This document shows positions 1 to 5,634 of a DNA stretch of 7,112 nucleotides, in pieces. The position numbers and the translations under genes are program-made. This DNA is from Rhodobiaceae bacterium UBA7378 (lineage in GTDB: Bacteria; Pseudomonadota; Alphaproteobacteria; RS24). The notes beneath the pieces were generated by a model, which saw only the letters and a program-made list of their open reading frames with translations, made no database searches and was not told the DNA's origin. Positions within the stretch are counted from its first letter, which is position 1; each line of letters begins with the position of its first letter. Location of the stretch: the NCBI GenBank assembly GCA_002469805.1, contig DKNW01000007.1, positions 1 to 7,112 of the forward strand. Reading direction: 5' to 3'.

Positions 1-295
1 CGCCGCCATGCGCCAGCGTCGCCGACAGGCGGGGATGGTCGGTATAGGCGTTCGCATCGCCTTGCCCGAAATGGAACATCGACATCAACATAAAAGTCAA
101 AAGGCACAAAGACGGCAAAACCAGCCATAGGCCACCAAAGCAAACCGCCAACCCGATATAAGTTGCTGCGAATAGCCAGGCTTGCACGCGCGGTGCTGTG
201 CGCTTGGCGACGGCAGCATCAGCTGCGCCATGGGGCAGACCAAGGAAAAGCACCAGCAGTAATGGCAAGCCTATTTCGAAGCTGATATCACTCAC
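1..295 (-). CDS. blh: Beta-carotene 15,15'-dioxygenase, Brp/Blh family (partial, N-terminal 98 residues)
   Basis: This membrane enzyme cleaves beta-carotene centrally into two molecules of retinal, the rhodopsin chromophore. The C-terminus lies beyond the left edge. Visible family features are the motif GLPHGAAD at residues 19-26 in the first hydrophobic segment (about 8-21) and MFHFGQGD at 73-80 after further hydrophobic stretches (about 40-54 and 57-72). These match the GLPHGxxD and xHFGxxD signatures of Brp/Blh proteins. His22 and His75 are the likely first two iron ligands, by analogy with characterised Blh proteins. I chose the GTG start at 295 because it overlaps the crtY stop as GTGA, repeating the junction style of the operon, and an AGG lies about 7 bases upstream. 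The frame stays open upstream, so a somewhat earlier non-ATG start cannot be excluded. Its place as the last visible gene after crtY fits the final step of the pathway. The family call is secure; activity is inferred from motifs and context. Confidence 0.9.
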   Translation of the reverse strand, partial: MSDISFEIGLPLLLVLFLGLPHGAADAAVAKRTAPRVQAWLFAATYIGLAVCFGGLWLVLPSLCLLTFMLMSMFHFGQGDANAYTDHPRLSATLAHGG

Positions 296-1419
296 ACCAA
301 GGCCTGTAAAAATGGTGCTTTGGGCATGGCGCTAATAACTTTTAAGCGCACACGCCACGGGCAATGCCCGTTCATGAATTGCGCGAACTCATCGCCGGAT
401 AAGGTTTGTGCGAGGCGCAAAAACATGTCTGGCGCTTTTTCCGGCATGCGCGCGAGTACCCGCAGGAATATTTTATCCATCCAGCGTTCAAAACGACTCG
501 CACCAGCGGACGGTTTCGGATTTTTTTCTTGCAGCGAAATTCCGGCAACTTGCTGGTGAATTTGCGCAAATGCATAACCGCTTGAGGCGCGTAGCGCTTG
601 CCCCGACAGCCCGATGCCGACCGCCTTGGGGTCTTCTGGCCCAGATAAGAAAGCCAGGGGTATTACGCCCCACTCGGTTTTTTCGATGTTGAAATGCTCA
701 ACATCCAGCACGTTGTGAAGATAGGATCGCATTTGCTGTTCGTACCAGCCGACCGCGCATGGCGTGTGCGAGAACACGGTCGACTCGACCAGCGCATAAT
801 CAGGCGCAAGCGGCAGCACATACATAAAGTGAATACCTTTATCTTGGGATACGCGAAAATCCATCAGCGTCGCGGTTTGCGGATCGAAAGCAGGTGCCGA
901 AGTGCGCACGTAAAAGCCGGCAAAGTGCTGCAGCATTGTATCGTCTGGCGCGGTGTAAGTGGCACTATCGAAAACTTGCGTGCATGGGTGCTTTTTCTGG
1001 TCGTCGGTATGAATGTTAATATGCTGACTTTCGCCCGATAGGTGGGTGACGCGCGCTTTATAAAAAGCTGTATTGCTCGCGCGTTCTAGCGATGCGCGCA
1101 ACGCTTCCTCATAAACTGATGATGATACGGCGTGATATTGGTAATGCTCACCGCGCATAAAAGCATTGGCGTTATGGGTGTGGATACCCCAGTTTTGCCA
1201 ACTGCCGAGGCTTTGCGCACGCGCTGTTTCGAGACACGTTTCATCGCCAGACCAAAAGCTCCAGACGTGGTCGGGGCGCGGTGCATCGTCATCGAAGACG
1301 GTTACGTATTTTTGCCGGCTGGCTGATAAATGCGTGGCAAGGCACAGGCCGGCACACCCGGCGCCAACAATACCAATATGATCTATTCCAAAAGTGTCAA
1401 TTTGCGATATCTGGGTCAT
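292..1419 (-). CDS. crtY: Lycopene beta-cyclase (CrtY type)
   Basis: This flavoprotein cyclises both ends of lycopene to give beta-carotene, at the membrane. The 375-residue product is close to the usual CrtY length of about 380. An N-terminal dinucleotide-binding motif GAGCAG sits at residues 19-24, followed by the family stretch around WSFW at 53-56. Later come LQHFAGFYV (163-171), LPLAPDYALVEST (202-214, with Glu212 in the position of the catalytic acidic motif), EWGVIPL (249-255) and a GLSGQALRASSGYAF segment (270-284) that resembles the conserved C-terminal FAD-contact region. The frame is open back to 1620, but the longer version only adds antisense-like residues inside crtB. The ATG at 1419 leaves the usual short lead of about 13 residues before the Rossmann motif. 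An in-frame ATG at 1458 is a less likely alternative. The gene overlaps the end of crtB by 23 bases and has no obvious Shine-Dalgarno sequence, so translation is probably coupled to crtB. Confidence 0.93.
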   Translation of the reverse strand: MTQISQIDTFGIDHIGIVGAGCAGLCLATHLSASRQKYVTVFDDDAPRPDHVWSFWSGDETCLETARAQSLGSWQNWGIHTHNANAFMRGEHYQYHAVSSSVYEEALRASLERASNTAFYKARVTHLSGESQHINIHTDDQKKHPCTQVFDSATYTAPDDTMLQHFAGFYVRTSAPAFDPQTATLMDFRVSQDKGIHFMYVLPLAPDYALVESTVFSHTPCAVGWYEQQMRSYLHNVLDVEHFNIEKTEWGVIPLAFLSGPEDPKAVGIGLSGQALRASSGYAFAQIHQQVAGISLQEKNPKPSAGASRFERWMDKIFLRVLARMPEKAPDMFLRLAQTLSGDEFAQFMNGHCPWRVRLKVISAMPKAPFLQALV

Positions 1420-2368
1420 TTCTGGTCGGGTCAAAGTAGGTTTGTAATGTGTTATCATGGTCTGGAAGAGGGCCGAGGCGGTGCAAGAATGTGAACAGGC
1501 TTTTGGCGCTGGCAATAATTTTGCCGCCCGTGCCGACGACAACGCGACCTCGCCAATAGGCAAATTTCCGCCGCCGCAATTTGTGCCCAATCTCTTGATA
1601 GCACCGCGCTGCGATGCCAATAGCCAGATGTGCGCGTGGTGGAAGATAGCTCAACCCTTTATACCCCGAGGCGTAAAACATATCTGCCAAAGCCAAGAGA
1701 TCTTCAATCGCACAGGAAATTTCGCGGCGCGCGGGGTGGGTATCGTCAAATACGGAGGCATGAATGGCGCGTGGCGATGCCTGCCCACACCAACCAGCGG
1801 GAATATACCTGCGTCCCATGGCGGCGTCCTCGGCAACATCGCGGGCAATATTCGTCAACTGCATAGCGATGCCAAGATCCATAGCGAAGTGACCGGCTTT
1901 GCGGTCGTGGCAATTTAGAAGCGGCGCCATCATCAGTCCAACTGTGCCAGCGACGCGGTAACAATAAACCAGTAATTCTCGTGTATCATGCACATTAACT
2001 TCACCCTGATCGGAAGCCAGTCCGCGAATGAGGTCGCGCGTGACCTGCAGATCAATTCCGTGCGCGCCTGCGAACCGAACGAATGTGCGCGCGGTCTTCG
2101 CGTCTTTTGCCCTAGATAGCGTTTTGCCAGAAAGAATTGTGTCAATGGCTTCGAGCCGCGCGGCGCGGTCAGGATCATTGCCGTCGGCTATGTCATCGAC
2201 GTGGCGGCAAAAGACGTAAAGCTGCGCGGCGTTGGCACCCATGTCGTACCCGAGGAAACGCTTGGCCCAATGAAAAGTACGCCCATGGGTAGCGAGAATG
2301 TCATCCGCGCTTTCAGTTCTCACAACCCGCGAGAATGTATCGACTGTGCCGGGATGAATCTGGGTCAT
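1397..2368 (-). CDS. crtB: 15-cis-phytoene synthase (squalene/phytoene synthase family)
   Basis: It condenses two GGPP molecules head to head, via prephytoene diphosphate, into phytoene, the first committed carotenoid step. The 323-residue protein has both Mg-diphosphate binding motifs: FCRHVDDIAD at 53-62 (aspartates 58, 59 and 62) and GIAMQLTNIARDVAED at 166-181 (Asp177 and Asp181), followed by GRRYIP at 185-190. This second block is the family's Q-x-x-N-I-x-R-D-x-x-E-D signature. The central YCYRVAGTVG (135-144) also matches the family. The length is normal (about 300-330). The ATG at 2368 overlaps the crtI stop as ATGA; the sequence before it is only weakly purine-rich, suggesting coupled translation. 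All catalytic motifs are intact and I see no frameshift. A squalene synthase is less likely because of the crtI/crtY neighbours. Confidence 0.95.
   Translation of the reverse strand: MTQIHPGTVDTFSRVVRTESADDILATHGRTFHWAKRFLGYDMGANAAQLYVFCRHVDDIADGNDPDRAARLEAIDTILSGKTLSRAKDAKTARTFVRFAGAHGIDLQVTRDLIRGLASDQGEVNVHDTRELLVYCYRVAGTVGLMMAPLLNCHDRKAGHFAMDLGIAMQLTNIARDVAEDAAMGRRYIPAGWCGQASPRAIHASVFDDTHPARREISCAIEDLLALADMFYASGYKGLSYLPPRAHLAIGIAARCYQEIGHKLRRRKFAYWRGRVVVGTGGKIIASAKSLFTFLHRLGPLPDHDNTLQTYFDPTRNDPDIAN
1409..1420 (-). repeat. Shared 12-base start-site sequence at crtY
   Basis: AATGACCCAGAT spans the crtY start codon and is identical to the sequence spanning the crtB start (2358-2369), so both proteins begin Met-Thr-Gln-Ile although they are unrelated. 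Here it is also read in another frame as the end of crtB. Confidence 0.6.
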
Positions 2369-2369
2369 T
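2358..2369 (-). repeat. Shared 12-base start-site sequence at crtB
   Basis: AATGACCCAGAT spans the crtB start codon and the end of crtI. It is identical to the crtY start-site sequence at 1409-1420, and an AGA lies just upstream in both copies. Confidence 0.6.
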
Positions 2370-3912
2370 CTGCTGCATCTTTCGTTATGTCTGCCGCCTG
2401 ATTAAGGCGTGTTTGCGGGGGTATGCTGGACGCCGCCGAGACCGGAAACAATCGGTCGAGCGCTTTGGCTGAGCTGAGAACACCGGGAAGTCCGGCACCT
2501 GGATGTGTTCCCGCGCCCACGAAGTATAAATTTTCAATATGGGGATCGCGGTTTTTATAGCGGAACCACGCGGATTGGCGGAATATTGGTGCGATCGAGA
2601 AGCCAGCGCCATGTGTCGCGCGGTAATCGCGTTGAAAATCGGTCGGGTCCATCCAGAAATCTGCGGTGATGGTGTTTTTGAGGTCTGGCAAAATTGTGGC
2701 ATCCAGCGCCGAAACTATGCGGTCGCGCAATTTCGGCGCTTCCACCGACCAATCCGTGCCGGACTGTAGGTTTGGCACCGGACATAAGACATAAAAGCTG
2801 TCGCATCCTTCTGGAGCGAAGCTGGGATCGGTTGCTGTAGGGCGATGCAAATAAAGGGAGAAGTCTTCGGCAAGTTTCTTCCGGTTGAAAATATCGCCAA
2901 GCAGACCCTTGAAGCGTTTGCCCATCCAGATCGTGTGATGCGCGATGTCTGGATACTGTTTTGTCGTGCCGAAATACAATACATACAGGCCCATCGAATA
3001 TTGTGTAAGCGCCTCAGGTAGTGGACGCTTGGCCCGCTTATCATCCGGTAGCATTTCCCGATATACGGTCGGCGGATCAGCATTGCAAACGACATTATCG
3101 GCAGAAATTTCTGTTCCATCAGCTAGCCGCACACCGCAGGCGCGGCCATCTTTCATCAAAATCTTTTCGACATCTGCGCCAGTAATAATGTCGATGTCGT
3201 GGCGCTGCATCAATTTCTCCAGCGCACGCACCAAGGCGCCCGTGCCCCCCATGCAAAAATGAACGCCCCATTCGCGCTCGAGGTAATGGATAAGCGAATA
3301 GATGCTGGTCGTCGAAAACGGATTTCCACCGACGAGCAGTGGCTGAATGGAAAAAGCTTTACGGATATTTGGATCGGTAATATGCCGGTTGACGAATTGT
3401 GAGACAGTGCGATCAGAGCGCAAGCGCATCAGCGCTGGTATTTGCCGGATCATATCGGTGAATCTCAAAAATGGTCTGTCGGCCAGTTGTGTGAAGCCGA
3501 CATCGAATATGGCTTTGGATGCAGCGAGCAGTTTTTCGTAGCCGCTAATATCGGCTGAGTTGAAGCGGCCGATCTCGTTGCGCAAGGCATCCATATCTTC
3601 GCCATAATCGAAGGCCCGCCCGTCTGCAAAGTGAAACCTGTACCACGGCGCAACCGGCACCATGTTAACGTGGTCAGCCATGCGTTCACCGAGCAGATCA
3701 AACAGTTCTTCAAACATGAAAGGTGCGGTGATAACGGTTGGCCCAGCGTCGTGACGAAAGCCGTTTTTCTCGAAAACTTGTGCACGACCGCCAAGCTGAT
3801 CAAGGCGCTCTATCAGGGTGACTTTGTGCCCCCGCGCCCGCAAGCGGATGGCCGCGCCAATGCCACCAAAGCCGCTTCCTATTATGACAGAGTGCGCGAG
3901 CTTTTCGTTCAT
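2365..3912 (-). CDS. crtI: Phytoene desaturase, bacterial CrtI type (lycopene-forming)
   Basis: This FAD-dependent enzyme introduces the double bonds that convert phytoene stepwise to lycopene on the membrane surface. The 515-residue product begins with a dinucleotide-binding motif IGSGFGG (11-17) and an ERLDQLGGRA stretch typical of the FAD-dependent amine oxidase/desaturase superfamily. At residues 461-483 it has the diagnostic bacterial-type CrtI signature, with NLYFVGAGTHPGAGLPGV as its core. The middle segment with QPLLVGGNPFSTTSIYSLIHYLE is also typical. The length fits the family (about 490-515). The ATG at 3912 overlaps the crtE stop as ATGA and gives the normal short lead before the Rossmann fold; no good Shine-Dalgarno sequence is visible, so coupling to crtE is likely. 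The number of desaturation steps (three or four) cannot be read from sequence, but a downstream crtY implies lycopene as product. Confidence 0.96.
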   Translation of the reverse strand: MNEKLAHSVIIGSGFGGIGAAIRLRARGHKVTLIERLDQLGGRAQVFEKNGFRHDAGPTVITAPFMFEELFDLLGERMADHVNMVPVAPWYRFHFADGRAFDYGEDMDALRNEIGRFNSADISGYEKLLAASKAIFDVGFTQLADRPFLRFTDMIRQIPALMRLRSDRTVSQFVNRHITDPNIRKAFSIQPLLVGGNPFSTTSIYSLIHYLEREWGVHFCMGGTGALVRALEKLMQRHDIDIITGADVEKILMKDGRACGVRLADGTEISADNVVCNADPPTVYREMLPDDKRAKRPLPEALTQYSMGLYVLYFGTTKQYPDIAHHTIWMGKRFKGLLGDIFNRKKLAEDFSLYLHRPTATDPSFAPEGCDSFYVLCPVPNLQSGTDWSVEAPKLRDRIVSALDATILPDLKNTITADFWMDPTDFQRDYRATHGAGFSIAPIFRQSAWFRYKNRDPHIENLYFVGAGTHPGAGLPGVLSSAKALDRLFPVSAASSIPPQTRLNQAADITKDAAE

Positions 3913-4958
3913 TGGAAATTATGGCCTGTGGCCTGAGCGCCCATGCTTGTGCATGTGTGCAATAGGTAATTGTAAAGCGGCGCGATAATTTGGCGCAAAT
4001 CTTCCGGCAAAGACCGCGCTGATTTATGCGCCGCCACCAGTCGTTGACTTACTTGATCGGTTGTGTGCTGCACCGCATCGGTTTGAAGAATTCGATCGCG
4101 CCAATGCGACGCGCCAATGCGCGCAGGGTCTTCAAGCCAAGCGTCAAAGGCGAGGCGGCTACCATTTTTCAGGCCGTCTCGGAAAATGATGATAACGGCA
4201 TTGGGCGCTGCGTTTGCTAGGTCGTGATTAAGGTTCTCGTGCCCGTCATCGCCGGTAAAATTGTCAATGTCATTGGCGATTTGGTAGGCCTGTCCAAGCG
4301 CCGCAAAAGTCTTATCCACTGCATTGTTAATCTGTGTGTCTACGCAGGCGGTCATGCTCAGAGTTCCCAAAATGCCGGCGGTCAGAAGCGGTACAGTCTT
4401 GCCGGTGACGATCTGTTCATAGGTTTTCCAGTCGGGGTATTTCATCTGGCGGAATTCATGGGCCTGCGAACATGAAAGGTCCGCCATCGCCTGCGCAGCC
4501 ATCGACACAAGTCCGCGTGTGCCGCTGGCGACCTCGGCTTGCGCGGCGTGGGCAAAACTCTGCGCGGTCAGCCAATCACCAAAACAAATGGCCGTTGGCG
4601 CACCAAACGCGGCCCAGACGCTGGCTTTGCCGCGCCTTGTTTCGTCTTTATCGCAAATATCATCATGCACCAGCGAGGCGTTGTGCATAAGTTCCACACT
4701 CATGGCCCAGGCCAATGCCGCATGTGCAGAAATGCCGAGCGTGTCGCCCGTCATCAAGGCCAATTGGCCTCGAAGCATTTTACCGGATTGTGCGAAGTGG
4801 TGCTGTGCGCAGGTTTGCAGAGCCGAATCGTTTGGAATCAGATTTTCCAACGCACTCTTCAATGTCGTCTGTTCACGCGTAGAAAACGCCGGGGGCTCGT
4901 TGGAATTTCGTTCCCCAGTACTCCTGTTGCCAGCAATGTGCACCGCAACTTCGGACAT
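3909..4958 (-). CDS. crtE: Geranylgeranyl diphosphate synthase (polyprenyl synthetase family)
   Basis: It extends shorter allylic diphosphates with isopentenyl diphosphate to give C20 GGPP, the substrate of CrtB. The product has 349 residues. GKMLRGQL (59-66) corresponds to the family's GKxxRP-like region, the first aspartate-rich motif is DDICD at 99-103 followed by RRGK at 108-111, and GDWLTAQSF (127-135) and TGKTVPLL (185-192) are also family-like. The second aspartate-rich motif is unusual: AYQIANDIDNF places NDIDN at 229-233 where DDxxD is usual, and the lysines that normally follow are replaced by histidine-containing sequence (GHENLNHDL). I chose the ATG at 4958 because AGGGAG stands 6 bases before it; a GTG at 4976 would put that sequence inside the coding region. 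This first gene of the operon is divergent from the gene at 5228. The exact chain length is inferred from context. Confidence 0.9.
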   Translation of the reverse strand: MSEVAVHIAGNRSTGERNSNEPPAFSTREQTTLKSALENLIPNDSALQTCAQHHFAQSGKMLRGQLALMTGDTLGISAHAALAWAMSVELMHNASLVHDDICDKDETRRGKASVWAAFGAPTAICFGDWLTAQSFAHAAQAEVASGTRGLVSMAAQAMADLSCSQAHEFRQMKYPDWKTYEQIVTGKTVPLLTAGILGTLSMTACVDTQINNAVDKTFAALGQAYQIANDIDNFTGDDGHENLNHDLANAAPNAVIIIFRDGLKNGSRLAFDAWLEDPARIGASHWRDRILQTDAVQHTTDQVSQRLVAAHKSARSLPEDLRQIIAPLYNYLLHTCTSMGAQATGHNFQ

Positions 4959-4964
4959 AAAATA

Positions 4965-4970
4965 CTCCCT
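4965..4970 (-). promoter_or_regulatory. Strong ribosome binding site of crtE
   Basis: AGGGAG on the minus strand is followed by six bases (TATTTT) and then the ATG at 4958. It fixes the crtE start and is the only clear Shine-Dalgarno sequence in the five-gene operon, consistent with crtE being first and the others being translationally coupled. Confidence 0.8.
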
Positions 4971-4986
4971 GACCACAACAATATTC

Positions 4987-5004
4987 TGTAGCCCCTATAG
5001 GACA
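4987..5004. promoter_or_regulatory. Candidate PpsR/CrtJ-type operator, TGT-N12-ACA
   Basis: TGT at 4987-4989 and ACA at 5002-5004 are separated by exactly twelve bases, the spacing recognised by PpsR/CrtJ repressors of carotenoid and photosynthesis genes in purple alphaproteobacteria. It ends 28 bases before the crtE ATG, a position suited to repression. It is the only such match I found in this intergenic region. The arms lack the extended TGTCA/TGACA consensus, and by chance one match is expected in roughly 4,000 bases, so this is a suggestion only. Confidence 0.3.
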
Positions 5005-5145
5005 CGTAGGGCGAAACCTGCGACAGACCACCACACCCTAGGGGAAAATATAGCCGATGTCGATCTGTTCGTTGGATTAGGAAAACTTTAACCCGCACCA
5101 CCTAGGCTGATAGGGCGAGATCAGAAGATCCAGTGCGACGCTAAA

Positions 5146-5159
5146 GGGCACATGTGCCC
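5146..5159. promoter_or_regulatory. Perfect 14-base palindrome, candidate operator
   Basis: GGGCACATGTGCCC equals its own reverse complement across all 14 bases. It lies 68 bases before the ATG of the plus-strand gene at 5228 and 187 bases before crtE, where a dimeric regulator could act on either or both genes. With no loop it is better explained as a protein binding site than as an RNA hairpin. The regulator is unknown. Confidence 0.45.
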
Positions 5160-5227
5160 AGGCCAGGGGTTCGACTAAATCCGAGCACCACAAAGCTCTG
5201 GCTTCGCATTTGTCTAGGTGTATTGCT

Positions 5228-5506
5228 ATGACGAAAACCAAAACTCAGAAATGGTCAAAAAAAGTAAGGAATTTCGTATTTATCCTGTCACTCGCATGGG
5301 GGCTGACCAGTCCAGCCCAATCGTTTGAAGGTATTCGGTTGAATGAAGTTGATCAATATAAGCGCGCCACACTCGAGCGCGAGACCAGGCATTTCGTGCA
5401 CGAATTTAAGCGCAACCATCCCCGTGCTTCCAAAGCCTTTATGGCGTTTGGCTATGCACAACGTCTGTTGACCGGGCGTCTCCTTGAAGTGCGCATAAAA
5501 TTTTAA
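5228..5506 (+). CDS. Small secreted basic protein, unknown family
   Basis: I do not recognise this 92-residue protein. The N-terminus is a clear Sec signal peptide: a positive region (KKVRN, 11-15), a hydrophobic core (FVFILSLAWGL, 16-26) and a likely signal peptidase I site after PAQS (residue 32, Ala at -3 and Ser at -1). The mature part of about 60 residues is rich in arginine and lysine (13 basic against 7 acidic residues, plus histidines), with no cysteine and no further membrane segment; it looks largely helical and would act in the periplasm or at an envelope surface. The ATG at 5228 is preceded by AGGTG at 5216-5220, seven bases away. An in-frame TTG at 5210 would place that site inside the gene and is less likely. 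It diverges from crtE and sits 124 bases before the acyl-CoA synthetase in the same direction. Reading frame, ribosome site and signal peptide support a real gene; function is open. Confidence 0.72.
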   Translation: MTKTKTQKWSKKVRNFVFILSLAWGLTSPAQSFEGIRLNEVDQYKRATLERETRHFVHEFKRNHPRASKAFMAFGYAQRLLTGRLLEVRIKF

Positions 5507-5534
5507 TAACAAAAATTGCGGCTTAAACCCCACG

Positions 5535-5634
5535 CCACAGTTCTTTACATCACTTCAACTGTGGGTAGACTACCATCCTCGAATTCAATTGTGGGCAGGC
5601 CAAAATAAGGGCTGGCCTTGGGGGGTAATTGTGT
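5535..5634 (+). repeat. Array of AAYTGTGG-like octamers before the acyl-CoA synthetase gene
   Basis: CCACAGTT (5535-5542) and AACTGTGG (5557-5564) form a perfect 8-base inverted repeat with a 14-base centre. The second arm recurs as AATTGTGG (5587-5594) and, less completely, AATTGTGT (5627-5634, covering the GTG start). The copies at 5557 and 5587 are embedded in a longer 17-base imperfect direct repeat, TTCAACTGTGGGTAGAC at 5554 against TTCAATTGTGGGCAGGC at 5584, 14 of 17 identical with only transitions and a 30-base period. A smaller symmetric GGTAG-A-CTACC lies at 5564-5574. Together these look like multiple sites for one regulator in the 124-base gap; no T-run follows the inverted repeat, so it is not a normal terminator. 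Confidence 0.5.
5620..5625 (+). promoter_or_regulatory. G-rich ribosome binding site deciding the GTG start
   Basis: A run of six G residues, five bases before the GTG at 5631, is the only anti-Shine-Dalgarno-like sequence near the 5' end of the acyl-CoA synthetase. It supports the GTG over the in-frame ATG at 5685, which has no purine-rich sequence before it. Confidence 0.55.

Larger units (their letters stand above)
4959..5227. promoter_or_regulatory. Divergent intergenic region between crtE and the small secreted-protein gene
   Basis: This 269-base stretch must hold the promoters of both the minus-strand retinal operon and the plus-strand gene at 5228. I see no convincing sigma-70 pair on either strand: a TATATT at 5047-5052 (minus) lacks a matching -35 box. 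Symmetric elements are dense: CCTATAGG (4994-5001), CCCTAGGG (5036-5043), CCTAGG (5101-5106) and a perfect 14-base palindrome (5146-5159). The octamer TAGGGCGA occurs twice in direct orientation (5007-5014 and 5111-5118). No coding signal or RNA gene was recognised. Its role as a shared regulatory region is inferred from gene orientation. Confidence 0.6.

Noticed and set aside
1420..1620. N-terminal extension of CrtY by up to 67 residues
   Set aside because: The extra part lies within crtB and resembles no cyclase sequence; the family begins a few residues before the GxGxxG motif, which fits the ATG at 1419.
1457..1918. A 153-residue plus-strand open frame antisense to crtB
   Set aside because: The minus strand here encodes intact phytoene synthase motifs; the plus frame has no domain, no ribosome site and no context.
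4959..4976. GTG start for CrtE at 4976
   Set aside because: It would put the strong AGGGAG ribosome site inside the coding sequence; the ATG at 4958 has ideal spacing from it.
5047..5052. TATATT as a sigma-70 -10 box for crtE
   Set aside because: No recognisable -35 hexamer lies 16-18 bases upstream, so a promoter cannot be supported from this alone.
4519..5091. A 190-residue plus-strand open frame running antisense through the 5' part of crtE into the intergenic region
   Set aside because: It lies opposite the conserved CrtE coding sequence, has no recognisable domain or ribosome site, and its composition is what an antisense frame of crtE would give.
5535..5564. Intrinsic terminator after the small secreted-protein gene
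   Set aside because: The 8-base stem is perfect, but the centre is 14 bases and no T-run follows on either strand, so a protein-binding site is more likely.
5507..5630. Extension of the acyl-CoA synthetase frame upstream, which stays open through the gap
   Set aside because: There is no ATG start in it, the translation does not resemble the family, and it would overlay the repeat array; the GTG at 5631 has a ribosome site.
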